Source: Cytobacillus oceanisediminis 2691 | GTDB taxonomy: Bacteria; Bacillota; Bacilli; Bacillales; Cytobacillaceae | Length of the DNA stretch: 64,000 nt | Assembly (NCBI RefSeq): GCF_007678455.1 | Contig: NZ_VEEP01000010.1 | Location: 62,001-126,000, forward strand | Direction: 5' to 3' | Shown: positions 23,840-32,870 of the stretch, one piece after another | Numbering within the stretch: the first letter of the stretch is position 1 | Layout: every line of letters starts with the position of its first letter | Position numbers and translations under genes: made by a program | Notes under the pieces: model-generated | Databases searched by the model: none | Seen by the model: only the letters and a program-made list of their open reading frames with translations | What the model was told of the DNA's origin: nothing

Positions 23840-24037
23840 TTATTTATTCACTTTTGATAAAAGCGTGATGCTGTAGATAGCTGCGAGACCTACAAGAATG
23901 TAGACTACCTTTGCGATTGGGCTGTCCATGCCGCCGAAGATTCCTCCGACTAGGTCCCATTCAAATAATCCAACTAAAAGCCAATTTAGACCGCCGACAA
24001 TAAGCAATACTAATGATAACAGATTTAAAGTTTTCAA
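23840..24037 (-). CDS. DUF378 family membrane protein
   Basis: 65 residues from TTG 24037, 5 nt after GGCGGTG; longer upstream starts lie in the regulatory region. Two helices with the family signature LLIVGGLNWLLVGLFEWDLV and a second AKVVYILVGLAAIYSI. DUF378 (YuzA-like) proteins are of unknown function. The gene is divergent from a MerR-B12 regulator and shares its TTGTATA-rich control region, so it is the regulator's most likely target. Confidence 0.85.
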   Translation of the reverse strand: MKTLNLLSLVLLIVGGLNWLLVGLFEWDLVGGIFGGMDSPIAKVVYILVGLAAIYSITLLSKVNK

Positions 24038-24050
24038 GATAACACCGCCT

Positions 24051-24189
24051 AATGTATAATTTTTGTATAACCTTTCGAAATTAATTATACAAAACCTATA
24101 CAAATAATGCAAACATTTTAGATAATATTTTCAGAAAGTTGATTTAACAACATTTTGTCTGTGTAATTTTTGTATAACTTATCTATAAT
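24051..24189. promoter_or_regulatory. Divergent control region with repeated TTGTATA boxes
   Basis: Boxes reading TTGTATA(A) or its complement lie at 24063-24070, 24085-24092, 24097-24103 and 24170-24177, plus a partial TGTATAA at 24053. The last sits just before a TATAAT (24184-24189) for the MerR gene. LitR/CarH-type B12 regulators bind AT-rich repeated sites in their own divergent promoters, so autoregulation is the inference. Confidence 0.55.
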
Positions 24190-24200
24190 GAGGAGTGGAG

Positions 24201-25082
24201 GTGAATAGTTTGTATAGCATTAAACAGGTTTCTGAACGATTGGATATTCCTGCGGTCACAATCAGGGCTTGGGAAAACCGCTACAATGTCGTTACGCCTA
24301 AAAGGACGGAGGGCGGCCACCGGTTATATAGCGAGAAAGATGTTGAAACACTCAAATGGATCAAGAAACAGGTGCATGAAAAAGACATGAAAATCAGTGA
24401 TGCGGTCCGGCTTTTGCAGGAATCTGCGCCAGCACCTGCTACACCTCCATCTGAAAATAGTAAATTCAGCGAGTTGAAAGATGAGCTCTACAATGCCCTG
24501 GTCAATCTAGATTCCCAGAAAGCGAATCAGCTTACGGATCTCGCTTTTTCTTTATATGACTTTGAAGAGGTCTTCCATTTTATCCTGGTTCAGGTTTTGT
24601 ATAAGGTCGGGGATGAGTGGGAGAAGGACGTTATCAGTGTCGCCCAGGAGCATTTTGCTTCGCAGTTCATCCTTAACCGCTGCAGCCAATTTTTGCGGGT
24701 CCTCCCTGTTCACCCGGCACTCCCAAAGGTACTGGCCTTTTGTCCAGAGGGGGAACACCACCAAATCGGGCTGATGGTCTTCAGTTTATTCTTGAAAAAG
24801 AAAGGCCATGACGTCATCTATTTAGGCCCTAACACCCCTCTTGAGGGATTGGCGGATTTGATAAAAATGAAGGACATCAGCATTGTGGCCATCTCGATGA
24901 CCAACCCTTCTCCGATTGGCAAGCTGGAGGATTGGATTCGTTCTAGTCTGAAAATGGATCCATCCCTGAAATTCATCGTTGGAGGAAGCTGCGTCAAAGA
25001 CTGTCCGAAGCTTGAATCCAAATCGGTCACCTACTCGCTCGGTTCCGACTGGGATGAATGGTATGCCTCATATATGCGATGA
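24201..25082 (+). CDS. MerR family regulator with B12-binding domain (LitR/CarH-like)
   Basis: About 293 residues; GTG 24201 (after AGGAG) and TTG 24210 (6 nt after GGAGGTG) are both plausible starts. Residues 1-75 form a MerR winged helix (YSIKQVSERLDIPAVTIRAWENRYNVVTPKRTEGGHRLYS). Then come the linker, a helical bundle (about 90-170), and a Rossmann-like cobalamin-binding domain with the E-x-H motif in EGEHHQIGL near 178 and the IVAISMTNPSPIG loop. In CarH/LitR this His ligates adenosylcobalamin, making the protein a light-sensitive repressor. The light response here is inference. Confidence 0.85.
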   Translation: MNSLYSIKQVSERLDIPAVTIRAWENRYNVVTPKRTEGGHRLYSEKDVETLKWIKKQVHEKDMKISDAVRLLQESAPAPATPPSENSKFSELKDELYNALVNLDSQKANQLTDLAFSLYDFEEVFHFILVQVLYKVGDEWEKDVISVAQEHFASQFILNRCSQFLRVLPVHPALPKVLAFCPEGEHHQIGLMVFSLFLKKKGHDVIYLGPNTPLEGLADLIKMKDISIVAISMTNPSPIGKLEDWIRSSLKMDPSLKFIVGGSCVKDCPKLESKSVTYSLGSDWDEWYASYMR

Positions 25083-25170
25083 TGTTTAACAAAAATGCCT
25101 TAGACAAGCTGACACTATAGAAAAGCGAAATGATAAGCTTGAACTGTAGTATTATGAGGGAGGATTATTT

Positions 25171-27294
25171 GTGAAAAAACTTTTACATCCAATTACCGAT
25201 TGGGTCTCAACAAAGCGCGGCATGTGGATCACACTTATCGCCTGGCTTGTCCTGATGGTCGGCTTAAGTGCTGGTCCGATGCTTAGCGAGTACAAAACGA
25301 CCAACTTTCAATCGCTTCCTGATGAAGCAAAATCGATGATTGCCGAGAAAAAGACGGAAAAACTTTTCCCGAACGAACAGGGAACGCCGGGAATCCTGGT
25401 TTTTCATAATAAAAATGGTGACATCAATCTGGATGAAGTCAAAGAAATATTGAACGGAATCATCGCTGAAGATATTGACGGAATTGACAATATTGTCAAT
25501 ATCAGTGCGCTCCCGCCCCAGGCATTGGGCGGCTTTATCTCTGAGGATGGGTCGACGATGATCGTCCCGATGGAGCTGGAAAAGGGACTCGGAAACAGCG
25601 AGTATTCCGAGATCAACGACAAGACACTCGAAACCGGCAATAAGATTGCTAAAAATCTTGAAAGCACAGAGTTTTATATTACAGGACCAGCCGGGATTGC
25701 CGGAGATACCGTCAAGCTGTTTGAACAAGCTGACTTTGTCCTGCTGATCGCAACAGTCCTTATCATTTTGATTTTGCTGATTGTCATTTACCGCTCACCC
25801 CTGCTCGCGATCATCCCGCTGCTTGCGACGGTCATCGTCTATCAGGTCGTGAACCAAACTGTAGCGCTCATGGGTGCAGGTGGCCTGGAGGTCAGCAGCC
25901 AGACTTCTTCGATCATGAGTATCCTGCTTTTTGCAGCGGTCATTGACTATTCCTTGTTTGTTTTCTCCCGCTATCGCGAGGAGCTGAACAAATATGAAAG
26001 CAAATATGAAGCAATGAAATATGCGATGCGTGCAACTGGCGAGCCTGTGTTCTTTGCAGGTGGCACTGTTCTCGCTGCCATGCTTATCCTGTTCTTTGCC
26101 GATTTCCGTGATTACCTGAATTTCGCACCCGTTTTCGGGACGGCCATGTTCTTCATCATAATTGCATCGGTCACGCTGCTGCCGGCGCTGTTCACGTTAT
26201 TCGGACGCAAAGCATTCTGGCCGAAGGTTCCAAAATACGGTCAGGAAACCGAAGTAAAGCATGGGATCTGGGGGCCGGTCGCCAGATTCGTTGTCAACAA
26301 GCCTGTCATCTCGGGCGGACTCGTCGCTGTTTTCCTGGTTATCACCGCATTCAATGTCCTCAACCTCGACTTTGAATTCGATACGGTAAAAAAATTCCCT
26401 GAAGACCTGCCGTCACGAGTCGGGTATGAAATCGTCGAGGCCCGGTACGATAAAGGGGAACTGGCACCAACAACCATGCTTGTTGAAAGTGATGACGCTT
26501 TTACAGAGGAAGATACAAATGCCATCATCGAACAATGGCAAAAATATGATGAAATTGCGTCCGTCCGGGTTTCTGCACAATCCGAAGATCAGAAGGCCCT
26601 GAAGCTCAGCGTTGCTTTATCGATGAATCCATATTCCATAGAAGCTATTGATTTCATCGGGAAACTGCGCGAAGAAACGCCTGGGTTATTGAAGGATCTT
26701 TCGATTGACGGCGAAGCTTATTATAGCGGAGTCACAGCAAAGCTTCTGGACGAACGCGAAATCAATAACAGAGATATCGTAAAAATCGTACTCCTTGAAA
26801 CCATTTTGATTTTGGCTCTATTATTCGCTCTCACTCGATCACTGAAGATGTCCATCTACATGATGGGGACTATTCTGCTGTCCTATTTATCAGCACTGGG
26901 GCTGGGAATCTTCCTCGTCGACGTCCTATTCGGCTTCGACGCATTAAGCTCCCGCGTCCCTGTCTACGCCTTCATCTTCCTGGTGGCACTGGGAATCGAC
27001 TATAATATCATCCTTGCCTCCCGATTCATGGAAGAGCGAAAAACACACAGAGTGAAGGATGCCCTCGAAACCGCGATCCGCAATACCGGCGGCGTGATCT
27101 CATCAGCCGGTGTCATCCTGGCCGCAACCTTTGCAGCCCTAACGACCATGCCAATCGCCGACTTGTTCGTATTCGGCTTCATCGTCGCCGTCGGCATCCT
27201 GCTCGACACCTTCCTGGTACGCGGCATGCTGCTGCCTGCTCTGATCCTATTCTTTGAAAAAGATCAGAAAACGGCTGTAGTGCAGGAAAAATAA
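25171..27294 (+). CDS. MMPL/RND family transporter
   Basis: 707 residues with the duplicated six-helix RND-like layout. The first hydrophobic repeat (about 20-40, 185-370) includes SSIMSILLFAAVIDYSLFVFSRYREEL, and the second (about 540-700) includes VYAFIFLVALGIDYNIILASRFMEE; both have the D-Y motif used for proton relay. Two extracytoplasmic domains lie between. This matches YdgH/YdfJ-type MMPL exporters of Bacillus, thought to export lipids or drugs. GTG start after GGGAGG. The gene is 88 bp downstream of the MerR-B12 regulator, possibly in one transcript. Confidence 0.9.
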   Translation: MKKLLHPITDWVSTKRGMWITLIAWLVLMVGLSAGPMLSEYKTTNFQSLPDEAKSMIAEKKTEKLFPNEQGTPGILVFHNKNGDINLDEVKEILNGIIAEDIDGIDNIVNISALPPQALGGFISEDGSTMIVPMELEKGLGNSEYSEINDKTLETGNKIAKNLESTEFYITGPAGIAGDTVKLFEQADFVLLIATVLIILILLIVIYRSPLLAIIPLLATVIVYQVVNQTVALMGAGGLEVSSQTSSIMSILLFAAVIDYSLFVFSRYREELNKYESKYEAMKYAMRATGEPVFFAGGTVLAAMLILFFADFRDYLNFAPVFGTAMFFIIIASVTLLPALFTLFGRKAFWPKVPKYGQETEVKHGIWGPVARFVVNKPVISGGLVAVFLVITAFNVLNLDFEFDTVKKFPEDLPSRVGYEIVEARYDKGELAPTTMLVESDDAFTEEDTNAIIEQWQKYDEIASVRVSAQSEDQKALKLSVALSMNPYSIEAIDFIGKLREETPGLLKDLSIDGEAYYSGVTAKLLDEREINNRDIVKIVLLETILILALLFALTRSLKMSIYMMGTILLSYLSALGLGIFLVDVLFGFDALSSRVPVYAFIFLVALGIDYNIILASRFMEERKTHRVKDALETAIRNTGGVISSAGVILAATFAALTTMPIADLFVFGFIVAVGILLDTFLVRGMLLPALILFFEKDQKTAVVQEK

Positions 27295-27295
27295 G

Positions 27296-27334
27296 AAAAG
27301 GCAGTCCCGTTTTGATATGGGACTGCCTTTTTTC
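27296..27334 (+). terminator. Terminator of the MMPL gene
   Basis: AAAAGGCAGTCCC/GGGACTGCCTTTT stem followed by TT on the plus strand. Confidence 0.9.
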
Positions 27335-27339
27335 ATGAC

Positions 27340-27690
27340 CAGAGGTGTGTTCGTTTTTCGATACCGATGACGGACATTTTTTCTCGATTCACTCATGTTT
27401 CTGTCCATCATCACCTTGATGACGGACACTTTTTCTCGATTTCATCTTGTTTCTGTCCATCATCGCCTTGATGACGGACACTTTTTCTCGATTCCCTCGT
27501 GTTTCTGTCCGTCATAGCCTTGATGACGGACATTTTCCCACGATTCCCTAGTGTTTCTGTCCGTCATATCCTTGATGACGGACATTTTCCCACGATTTCC
27601 TCGTGTTTCTGTCCGTCACAGCCTTGATGACGGACACTTTTTCAGAATTTCCTCGTATTTCTGTCCGTCATAGCCTTAAAGCAAAAGCAC
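27340..27690. repeat. 52-bp periodic inverted-arm array D (6-7 units)
   Basis: GATGACGGAC starts at 27366, 27418, 27470, 27522, 27574 and 27626, exactly 52 bp apart, with a partial unit at the right end. Arms TGTCCGTCAT and ATGACGGACA pair over 10 bp around a 7-nt loop (AGCCTTG or similar). Each hairpin is followed on the plus strand by CTTTTTCTCGATT or CATTTTCC. It sits between convergent genes, after the MMPL terminator. Confidence 0.9.
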
Positions 27691-27701
27691 ATCAACCCAA
27701 T

Positions 27702-29162
27702 TCATGTTCCGCAAAACGTCCGATATGGCTTAGCTGTTGGCGGTGCGGGCTGGCAGAATTCGGCCTGCTCAGGTGAATGTTCGTATGGATTTGCCAGAAT
27801 TTCAAGCAATTTCAGCATGACGCTCATGTCACCTTTTACCGCGGCATTCAGTGCTTCCTCTACCCTGTGGTTGCGCGGAATGACTGCTGGATTGTTATTG
27901 CGCATCAGTTCATGGACATCTTCCTTTGATTCTTCCTGGCGCCCGAGCCTTTCCTGCCATTTTTCATGCCACTTTGTAAATTCGGTAGCCTTAAAAAACT
28001 CGGACCCTTCAAGCTTCCCGAAGGTCAGGGCTTTGAACGTATTCGTAAAGTCGGCTTCTGACTTATTCATGAGATTAAGGAGTTCGGAAATTAGTTCTTT
28101 GTCTTCTTTTTCCTCATTAAAAAGACCTAGCTTCCGCCTCATACCTGACAGGAACTCCGTTTCAAAAGCACCCGGATATTCAGAGAGGGCTTCCTCGGCC
28201 AGTTTTACCGCTTCATCTTCATCCTCATGTAACAATGGCAATAAAGCTTCGGCAAATCGAGAAAGATTCCAGCCGCCAATATACGGCTGATTTCCATAGG
28301 CATAGCGTCCCTCCCGATCAATCGAGCTGAATACAGTTGCCGGGTCGAAGGTATCCATAAAAGCACAAGGACCGTAATCAATCGTCTCACCGCTAATTGT
28401 CATATTATCCGTGTTCATGACACCGTGGATAAAGCCGACATGCTGCCACTTCGCGATCAGGGCTGCCTGTTTCTTGATCACTTTTTTCAAGAATAAGAGG
28501 TATCGGTTACCCTCCCCTTCGAGTTCAGGATAATGGCGTTTGATTGCATAATCAGCCAGCTCCCGGAGGTCTTCCTTCTTCCCCCAGTTGGCAGCAAATT
28601 GGAATGTTCCTACTCTCAGATGGCTCGCTGCCACGCGTGTCAAAACTGCTCCGGTCTGCATCGTTTCCCGGATGATTTCCTCTCCCGTCACAGCCACAGC
28701 GAGGCTTCTTGTTGTTGGGATCCCTAAGCCCGTCATCGCTTCACTAATGATAAACTCGCGCAGCATCGGCCCAAGTCCTGCACGGCCATCGCCGCCTCGT
28801 GAATACGGAGTCCGGCCTGAACCCTTCAGCTGGATGTCAAACCTGTCGCCGTCAGGGGTGATTTGCTCACCAAGCAGGACAGCCCGGCCATCCCCCAGCA
28901 TCGTAAAATGTCCAAACTGGTGTCCCGCATATGCCTGGGAAAGGGGAGTTCCTCCTTGTGGAATCTCGTTCCCGCCAAAGATTGCAGCCCCTTCGTCACC
29001 TTGAAGTGCCTCGCTGTTCAAACCCAGTTCTTCCGCAAGTGACTCATTAAAAATCACTACCTCAGGTGCTTTCACTGGAGTCGGTGTTTGCAGACTATAA
29101 AATATGTTCGGCAGCCGCGAATAGCTATTATCCATTTTCCAGCCAGCATGGTTGTCAGTCAT
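27702..29162 (-). CDS. selO: SelO family protein adenylyltransferase
   Basis: 486 residues, full length for YdiU/SelO, a pseudokinase-fold enzyme that transfers AMP to Ser/Thr/Tyr of target proteins. Landmarks are the [25 protein letters not shown] block near 110, [12 protein letters not shown] near 155, [25 protein letters not shown] near 245 (catalytic and metal residues) and the C-terminal YRTFCGT with its conserved cysteine. ATG follows AGGGAGG. In other bacteria SelO responds to oxidative stress; the neighbouring WrbA/MhqO pair fits that theme but is a separate transcript. Confidence 0.95.
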   Translation of the reverse strand: MTDNHAGWKMDNSYSRLPNIFYSLQTPTPVKAPEVVIFNESLAEELGLNSEALQGDEGAAIFGGNEIPQGGTPLSQAYAGHQFGHFTMLGDGRAVLLGEQITPDGDRFDIQLKGSGRTPYSRGGDGRAGLGPMLREFIISEAMTGLGIPTTRSLAVAVTGEEIIRETMQTGAVLTRVAASHLRVGTFQFAANWGKKEDLRELADYAIKRHYPELEGEGNRYLLFLKKVIKKQAALIAKWQHVGFIHGVMNTDNMTISGETIDYGPCAFMDTFDPATVFSSIDREGRYAYGNQPYIGGWNLSRFAEALLPLLHEDEDEAVKLAEEALSEYPGAFETEFLSGMRRKLGLFNEEKEDKELISELLNLMNKSEADFTNTFKALTFGKLEGSEFFKATEFTKWHEKWQERLGRQEESKEDVHELMRNNNPAVIPRNHRVEEALNAAVKGDMSVMLKLLEILANPYEHSPEQAEFCQPAPPTAKPYRTFCGT

Positions 29163-29442
29163 TGGATTACCTCCCTTTGTTCGTACTGTTTAGCTTTAAT
29201 ATACCCTCGCCTGAAAAAGGAAAGCGCTGTTTCGGCAGAAAGGAATATATAACCAGTAGAATCCATATATACATTTTACCATCATCTAGGGAGTGATAAT
29301 GATATAGCAGCTTATCAAACTGCAGGGAAAGTCAGCTTCGCCTTTCCGTTGCCGCAGCGGTTATTGCCAGCCTGCATGGGGAGCCTGGGTGTTTATTAGG
29401 CCTGATTTAGAAGATATTCCCGAAGATTAAAATGGACCTCAA
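29163..29442. other. Intergenic stretch, no gene assigned
   Basis: Contains the selO promoter region at the left. The rest, to the wrbA terminator, has no start with a binding site. A 27-codon plus-strand stretch near 29320-29402 (SQLRLSVAAAVIASLHGEPG) looks protein-like and may be a gene remnant, but I cannot assign it. Confidence 0.4.
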
Positions 29443-29476
29443 TGAAAAAAGCCTAATTCCCCAAGGAATTAGACTT
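29443..29476 (-). terminator. Terminator of wrbA
   Basis: AAGTCTAATTCC/GGAATTAGGCTT stem (one G-T type mismatch) followed by TTTT on the minus strand. Confidence 0.85.
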
Positions 29477-29486
29477 TTGCCATTGC

Positions 29487-30092
29487 TTATTGATTCCCGT
29501 TCTTCACCCAGCCGGCAACGGTCACGGTGCGTTTTGCCTGATGTTTTACCGCTGCTTCTACATCCTCGACCATATTGCCGTCCTGGTCGACTGTTACGCT
29601 AGTGCCGTATGGGTTGCCGCCAGCTCCGAATGTGACTGGATCGGTATAGCCAGGAGCTGCGACGATGGCGCCCCAGTGGTACATCGTTGTGTAAAGTGAC
29701 AGAATGGTTGCCTCTTGTCCGCCATGCGGATTCTGTGCAGAGGACATCGCACTGACGACTTTGTTCACCAGCTTGCCCTTTGCCCACAGACCGCCTGTCG
29801 TATCAAGGAATTGTTTCATTTGCGATGGCATGTTCCCGAATCGTGTAGGGACACTGAAGATGATGGCATCTGCCCATTCCAGATCATCCGGAGTCACTTC
29901 AGGGATATCCTTTGTTGCCTCAACTGTCGCCTTCCATGCTTTATTGCCTTCGATAGCTGATTCAGGAGCCAATTCTTTCACCTTAAAAACTTTGACTTCC
30001 GCTCCTGCTTCCTTCGCGCCTTCTGCAGCCCATTTGGATAGCTGCACATTCGTTCCACCCATGCTGTAAAAAATAACTGCCAATTTAACCAT
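29487..30092 (-). CDS. wrbA: NAD(P)H:quinone oxidoreductase, WrbA type
   Basis: 201 residues from ATG 30092, which follows AAAGGAGG by 8 nt; a longer frame lacks a site. The flavodoxin-like fold has the FMN phosphate loop FYSMGGTNVQLSKW at 9-22, SVPTRFGNMPSQMKQFLDTTGGLW near 80 and MSSAQNPHGGQEATILSLYTTMYHWGAIV near 112, all WrbA signatures. It reduces quinones by two electrons, avoiding semiquinones. It lies 56 bp downstream of the MhqO-like gene on the same strand, so both probably follow the MhqR-like promoter. Confidence 0.92.
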   Translation of the reverse strand: MVKLAVIFYSMGGTNVQLSKWAAEGAKEAGAEVKVFKVKELAPESAIEGNKAWKATVEATKDIPEVTPDDLEWADAIIFSVPTRFGNMPSQMKQFLDTTGGLWAKGKLVNKVVSAMSSAQNPHGGQEATILSLYTTMYHWGAIVAAPGYTDPVTFGAGGNPYGTSVTVDQDGNMVEDVEAAVKHQAKRTVTVAGWVKNGNQ

Positions 30093-30148
30093 TTTATCTG
30101 CCTCCTTTAGTAGTATGATTCCACACTTGTCCAAACTGCAAACTCGGC

Positions 30149-31132
30149 TTACAGGTATTCTTTTTCGATTTTACGCGTGCTTCGTACAGTATCAATCGGA
30201 CGCACGAAATCCTCGATCTGCTCCCGCTTTGATTCAAGGAACGGCGGAAGGGATAGCTTTTCACCAAGGGTTTCATATGGCTCATCACCCATGAAGCCCG
30301 GTCCGTCAGTTGCCCATTCGAACAGGATTCCCGGTGCCACACGGGCGTACAATGATTCAAAGAAGAACCGATCAACATAACCGGATGTACCGAATCCTGC
30401 AGCTTTCATATGATCGATCCACTCATAAAGAACCGATGTGTCAGCAACACGGAATGCCGCATGGTGCACAGTTCCGAATCCCTGGCGGCCAGCAGGCAGC
30501 ACTTTATTGTCTTCAACAATGACCTGCGCGCCGTTCCCGCCTTCACCCATTTCAAACAGATGCAGGGAACCCTCTTTTCCCACTTCACGCATATGCATCA
30601 CTTTTTCAAGTACCTCTTTAAAATAATCGAAACGTGAAATGCGGACATGAAGCGGTCCAAGACCAGTAATCGCGTACTCCAGCGGTACAGGTCCATTTTG
30701 CCATGGCGTACCCGAAGCTACACCTTCATTATGCTCATCGGATACCAGCATATACTGCTGATCGTCAAAATCGATGAATGAAATCGTCTTCTTGCCGAAC
30801 AACTCCTTGATGCCAGTGTGTTTGACTTCATATTTATCAAAGCGTTTGACCCAGTATTCCAGCGCGGCATCTGTCGGCACACGGAAACCGGTTTTGTAAA
30901 TCTCATCAGTTCCGTGAGATCCTTTAGGAATCCCAGGGAAATCAAAGAATGTCATATCCGTGCCAGCAGACCCTTTATCATCCGCAAAAAATAAATGATA
31001 CGTACGGATATCATCCTGATTGACCGTTTTTTTCACAAGACGCATTCCGAGTACATAGGTGAAAAACTCGTAGTTTTTTTCAGCACTGCTCGTAATCGCT
31101 GTTACATGATGTATTCCTCTTAATTCGTTCAT
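30149..31132 (-). CDS. mhqO: Ring-cleaving dioxygenase, MhqO-like
   Basis: 327 residues with two VOC (glyoxalase-like) modules, the layout of Bacillus MhqO/MhqE extradiol-type dioxygenases that open hydroquinone rings. Metal-ligand positions are visible in GIHHVTAI (His near 7), GTVHHAAFRV (His near 222) and FESLYARVAPGILFEWATD (Glu near 275). ATG follows AAAGGAGAG. Two MhqR-like operators lie just upstream. Together with WrbA this makes a quinone-detoxification operon: reduction by WrbA, ring opening by this enzyme. Confidence 0.92.
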   Translation of the reverse strand: MNELRGIHHVTAITSSAEKNYEFFTYVLGMRLVKKTVNQDDIRTYHLFFADDKGSAGTDMTFFDFPGIPKGSHGTDEIYKTGFRVPTDAALEYWVKRFDKYEVKHTGIKELFGKKTISFIDFDDQQYMLVSDEHNEGVASGTPWQNGPVPLEYAITGLGPLHVRISRFDYFKEVLEKVMHMREVGKEGSLHLFEMGEGGNGAQVIVEDNKVLPAGRQGFGTVHHAAFRVADTSVLYEWIDHMKAAGFGTSGYVDRFFFESLYARVAPGILFEWATDGPGFMGDEPYETLGEKLSLPPFLESKREQIEDFVRPIDTVRSTRKIEKEYL

Positions 31133-31145
31133 GGTCTCTCTCCTT

Positions 31146-31239
31146 TATCTTGAAATCGAGATATATTTTCAAAAAAATATCTATCCTTACTATAACCTGT
31201 TTTCATCTCGAAAAAACAAATTATCTTGAATTCGAGATA
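31146..31239 (-). promoter_or_regulatory. MhqR-like operator pair of the mhqO-wrbA operon
   Basis: TATCTTGAAATCGAGATA at 31146-31163 and TATCTTGAATTCGAGATA at 31222-31239 both match the B. subtilis MhqR operator with one or two changes, and an ATCTCGAAA half site lies at 31205. Their spacing brackets a TATAGT -10-like box. The yceI promoter has the same pair layout. Confidence 0.8.
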
Positions 31240-31282
31240 ATTTTATCACGCAACAGCACAAAGTGCAAGAAAGAAGTCTCCA

Positions 31283-31310
31283 ACAAAAAAGCCTTTGGGG
31301 TATCCCAAAG
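31283..31310 (-). terminator. Terminator of the small GNAT gene
   Basis: CTTTGGG/CCCCAAAG-type stem with a short loop followed by TTTTTT on the minus strand. Confidence 0.8.
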
Positions 31311-31312
31311 AC

Positions 31313-31594
31313 TCAACCCTTTAATACCCCGCTGTATTCAGGCTTCCTCTCAAGCTCTTTTTTTGCATAAGAACAAACAGGATCAATCTTCAAGCCCTCA
31401 TTCTTCGCTTTTTCAGCAACATGGCGGACCAGCTCCTCCGCTATGCCTTTACCTCGGTAATCTGGATCCACACCAGTGTGATTGACCACGAGAAAATCAT
31501 CGCCATCCCTCGTAAACGTCACTTCCCCAACCTCGAGTCCATCTGCATCCTTCGCAACAAAACGGCCATCTTCTTCAGAAAATTCAAATGCCAT
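31313..31594 (-). CDS. YjdJ-type small GNAT-like acetyltransferase
   Basis: 93 residues. The short GNAT-like fold (Acetyltransf_CG type) has the acetyl-CoA loop VNHTGVDPDYRGKGIAEELVRHVAEKA near residue 38 and the family C terminus KIDPVCSYAKKELERKPEY. Members of this size (YjdJ, human NATD1-like) have no firm substrate. Monocistronic. Confidence 0.88.
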   Translation of the reverse strand: MAFEFSEEDGRFVAKDADGLEVGEVTFTRDGDDFLVVNHTGVDPDYRGKGIAEELVRHVAEKAKNEGLKIDPVCSYAKKELERKPEYSGVLKG

Positions 31595-31700
31595 CCTTAC
31601 ACCTCCGCAGTTTCATTCAAGATACCTAATTATACCCTTATAACCCTCAATCATGCATATATCAAGCCCCAAATCGGTAATCTAAGAAAAAACAGAACGG

Positions 31701-32327
31701 ATGATACAAGTGGAAAAAGTGAGGATAAGTGAGTTTGACAAGATCGTCGAGCTGGGGAAACAAGGTCAAAAGGCCTTGAACCAATATTGGCTCGATTACA
31801 CCCTTTATGCTTCAGTTGAATATTGGCTGATGGTTCTATTCCTTATCGGCCCGCTTATCTTATTGTTTTTTAAAATCGACCGGACAAAGATCTTCAGAAT
31901 CGCTTTCTATGGTTACAGTGTCCATGTTTTCTTCGGATATGAAGATCTTTTTGGAAGGAATATGGGCTTCTGGAATTATCCCTTTCCAGTTCTCCCGGTT
32001 TTACCAGGAATCTCGCTCGACTCAAGTCTGATCCCTGTAACTTTTATGCTCGTGTATCAATGGTCTATTAACCACAAAAAGAACTATTATCTTTATGCAA
32101 TCCTGACTGCAGTCATCCTCTCATTTGCATTCAAACCAATGTTGGTCGGTTTGGGGCTGTTTAAAATGTATGGAAACCTCCACTATGTCCACTTATTTTT
32201 GAGTTATTTATCTGTGCTCATTTTAGCGAAATTATTGACAAATTTTTTTGTATGGATGAAGTCACGGCCAAAAAGAGGTCACGACCTGAGCACCTCAAAA
32301 ACCGAAAGAAGGCCCGATTCTACATAA
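31701..32327 (+). CDS. CBO0543-type integral membrane protein (1)
   Basis: Up to 208 residues with five to six hydrophobic helices. A polar N-terminal extension (ISEFDKIVELGKQGQKALNQYWLDYTLYASVEYW) precedes them. FFGYEDLFGRNMGFWNYPFPVLPVLPGISLDSSLIPV has the W-x-Y-P aromatic motif typical of proteins named CBO0543 family. The start is uncertain because no clear binding site precedes the first ATG. It converges on another member of the same type. Confidence 0.65.
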   Translation: MIQVEKVRISEFDKIVELGKQGQKALNQYWLDYTLYASVEYWLMVLFLIGPLILLFFKIDRTKIFRIAFYGYSVHVFFGYEDLFGRNMGFWNYPFPVLPVLPGISLDSSLIPVTFMLVYQWSINHKKNYYLYAILTAVILSFAFKPMLVGLGLFKMYGNLHYVHLFLSYLSVLILAKLLTNFFVWMKSRPKRGHDLSTSKTERRPDST

Positions 32328-32342
32328 GGATTCGGGCCTTCA
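32305..32342. terminator. Bidirectional terminator
   Basis: AAGGCCCGA/TCGGGCCTT stem with additional pairing, between two convergent membrane-protein genes. The plus-strand gene stops inside it. Confidence 0.85.
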
Positions 32343-32870
32343 CCGAAAGACACTTCCCGGCACATCAAACTGATTCCATAAAAACAATATAAACACCGCA
32401 GAGGCTATCCAGGCAAACAATGGATTGTGAAAATGAAGCTTTAAAATAAGGAACATGACCGAATTGAATAACGCAGACCACCACAAGTTCCAGCCATTGA
32501 AGTATTTTATCAGCTGAAAATTAATGTCTACCAGCTCATTCACAAAATAGACAACCACCCATGCAAGATAATAAAGGATTTTTTTTATGATCCCATGCCT
32601 CGGAAAATGCGCCAAATAAGCCAGGCATGTGGCCGGATACTTGATCGCCATGATGGAAAAAGAAATATGGGTATTCGTGATTCCAGCACCTTCATCCCCG
32701 GGTGAAGGATTATACTTCCACATTGGATAATGATCGGATAATAAGTACATGTAGAGAAAGTCGCCCAGAATAAAAAAGAGAACGGTTGGATAGTACTTTC
32801 TCCAGTTCTTCCAGTCTCCCCATTTCATTAATATGCCTGCCCAAACCAGCCCATAAATTGTATTTACCAT
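32340..32870 (-). CDS. CBO0543-type integral membrane protein (2)
   Basis: 176 residues with five hydrophobic helices. KNWRKYYPTVLFFILGDFLYMYLLSDHYPMWKYNPS matches the N-terminal signature of CBO0543-type proteins, a family of unknown function found in Firmicutes. ATG follows AAAGAGGAG. The related gene at 31701 faces it head-on across 12 bp. Confidence 0.75.
   Translation of the reverse strand: MVNTIYGLVWAGILMKWGDWKNWRKYYPTVLFFILGDFLYMYLLSDHYPMWKYNPSPGDEGAGITNTHISFSIMAIKYPATCLAYLAHFPRHGIIKKILYYLAWVVVYFVNELVDINFQLIKYFNGWNLWWSALFNSVMFLILKLHFHNPLFAWIASAVFILFLWNQFDVPGSVFR

Noticed and set aside
29285-29442. Small gene with SVAAAVIASLHGEPG-like product
   Set aside because: No start codon with a ribosome site, and the resemblance to decarboxylase-type small subunits is too vague to name.
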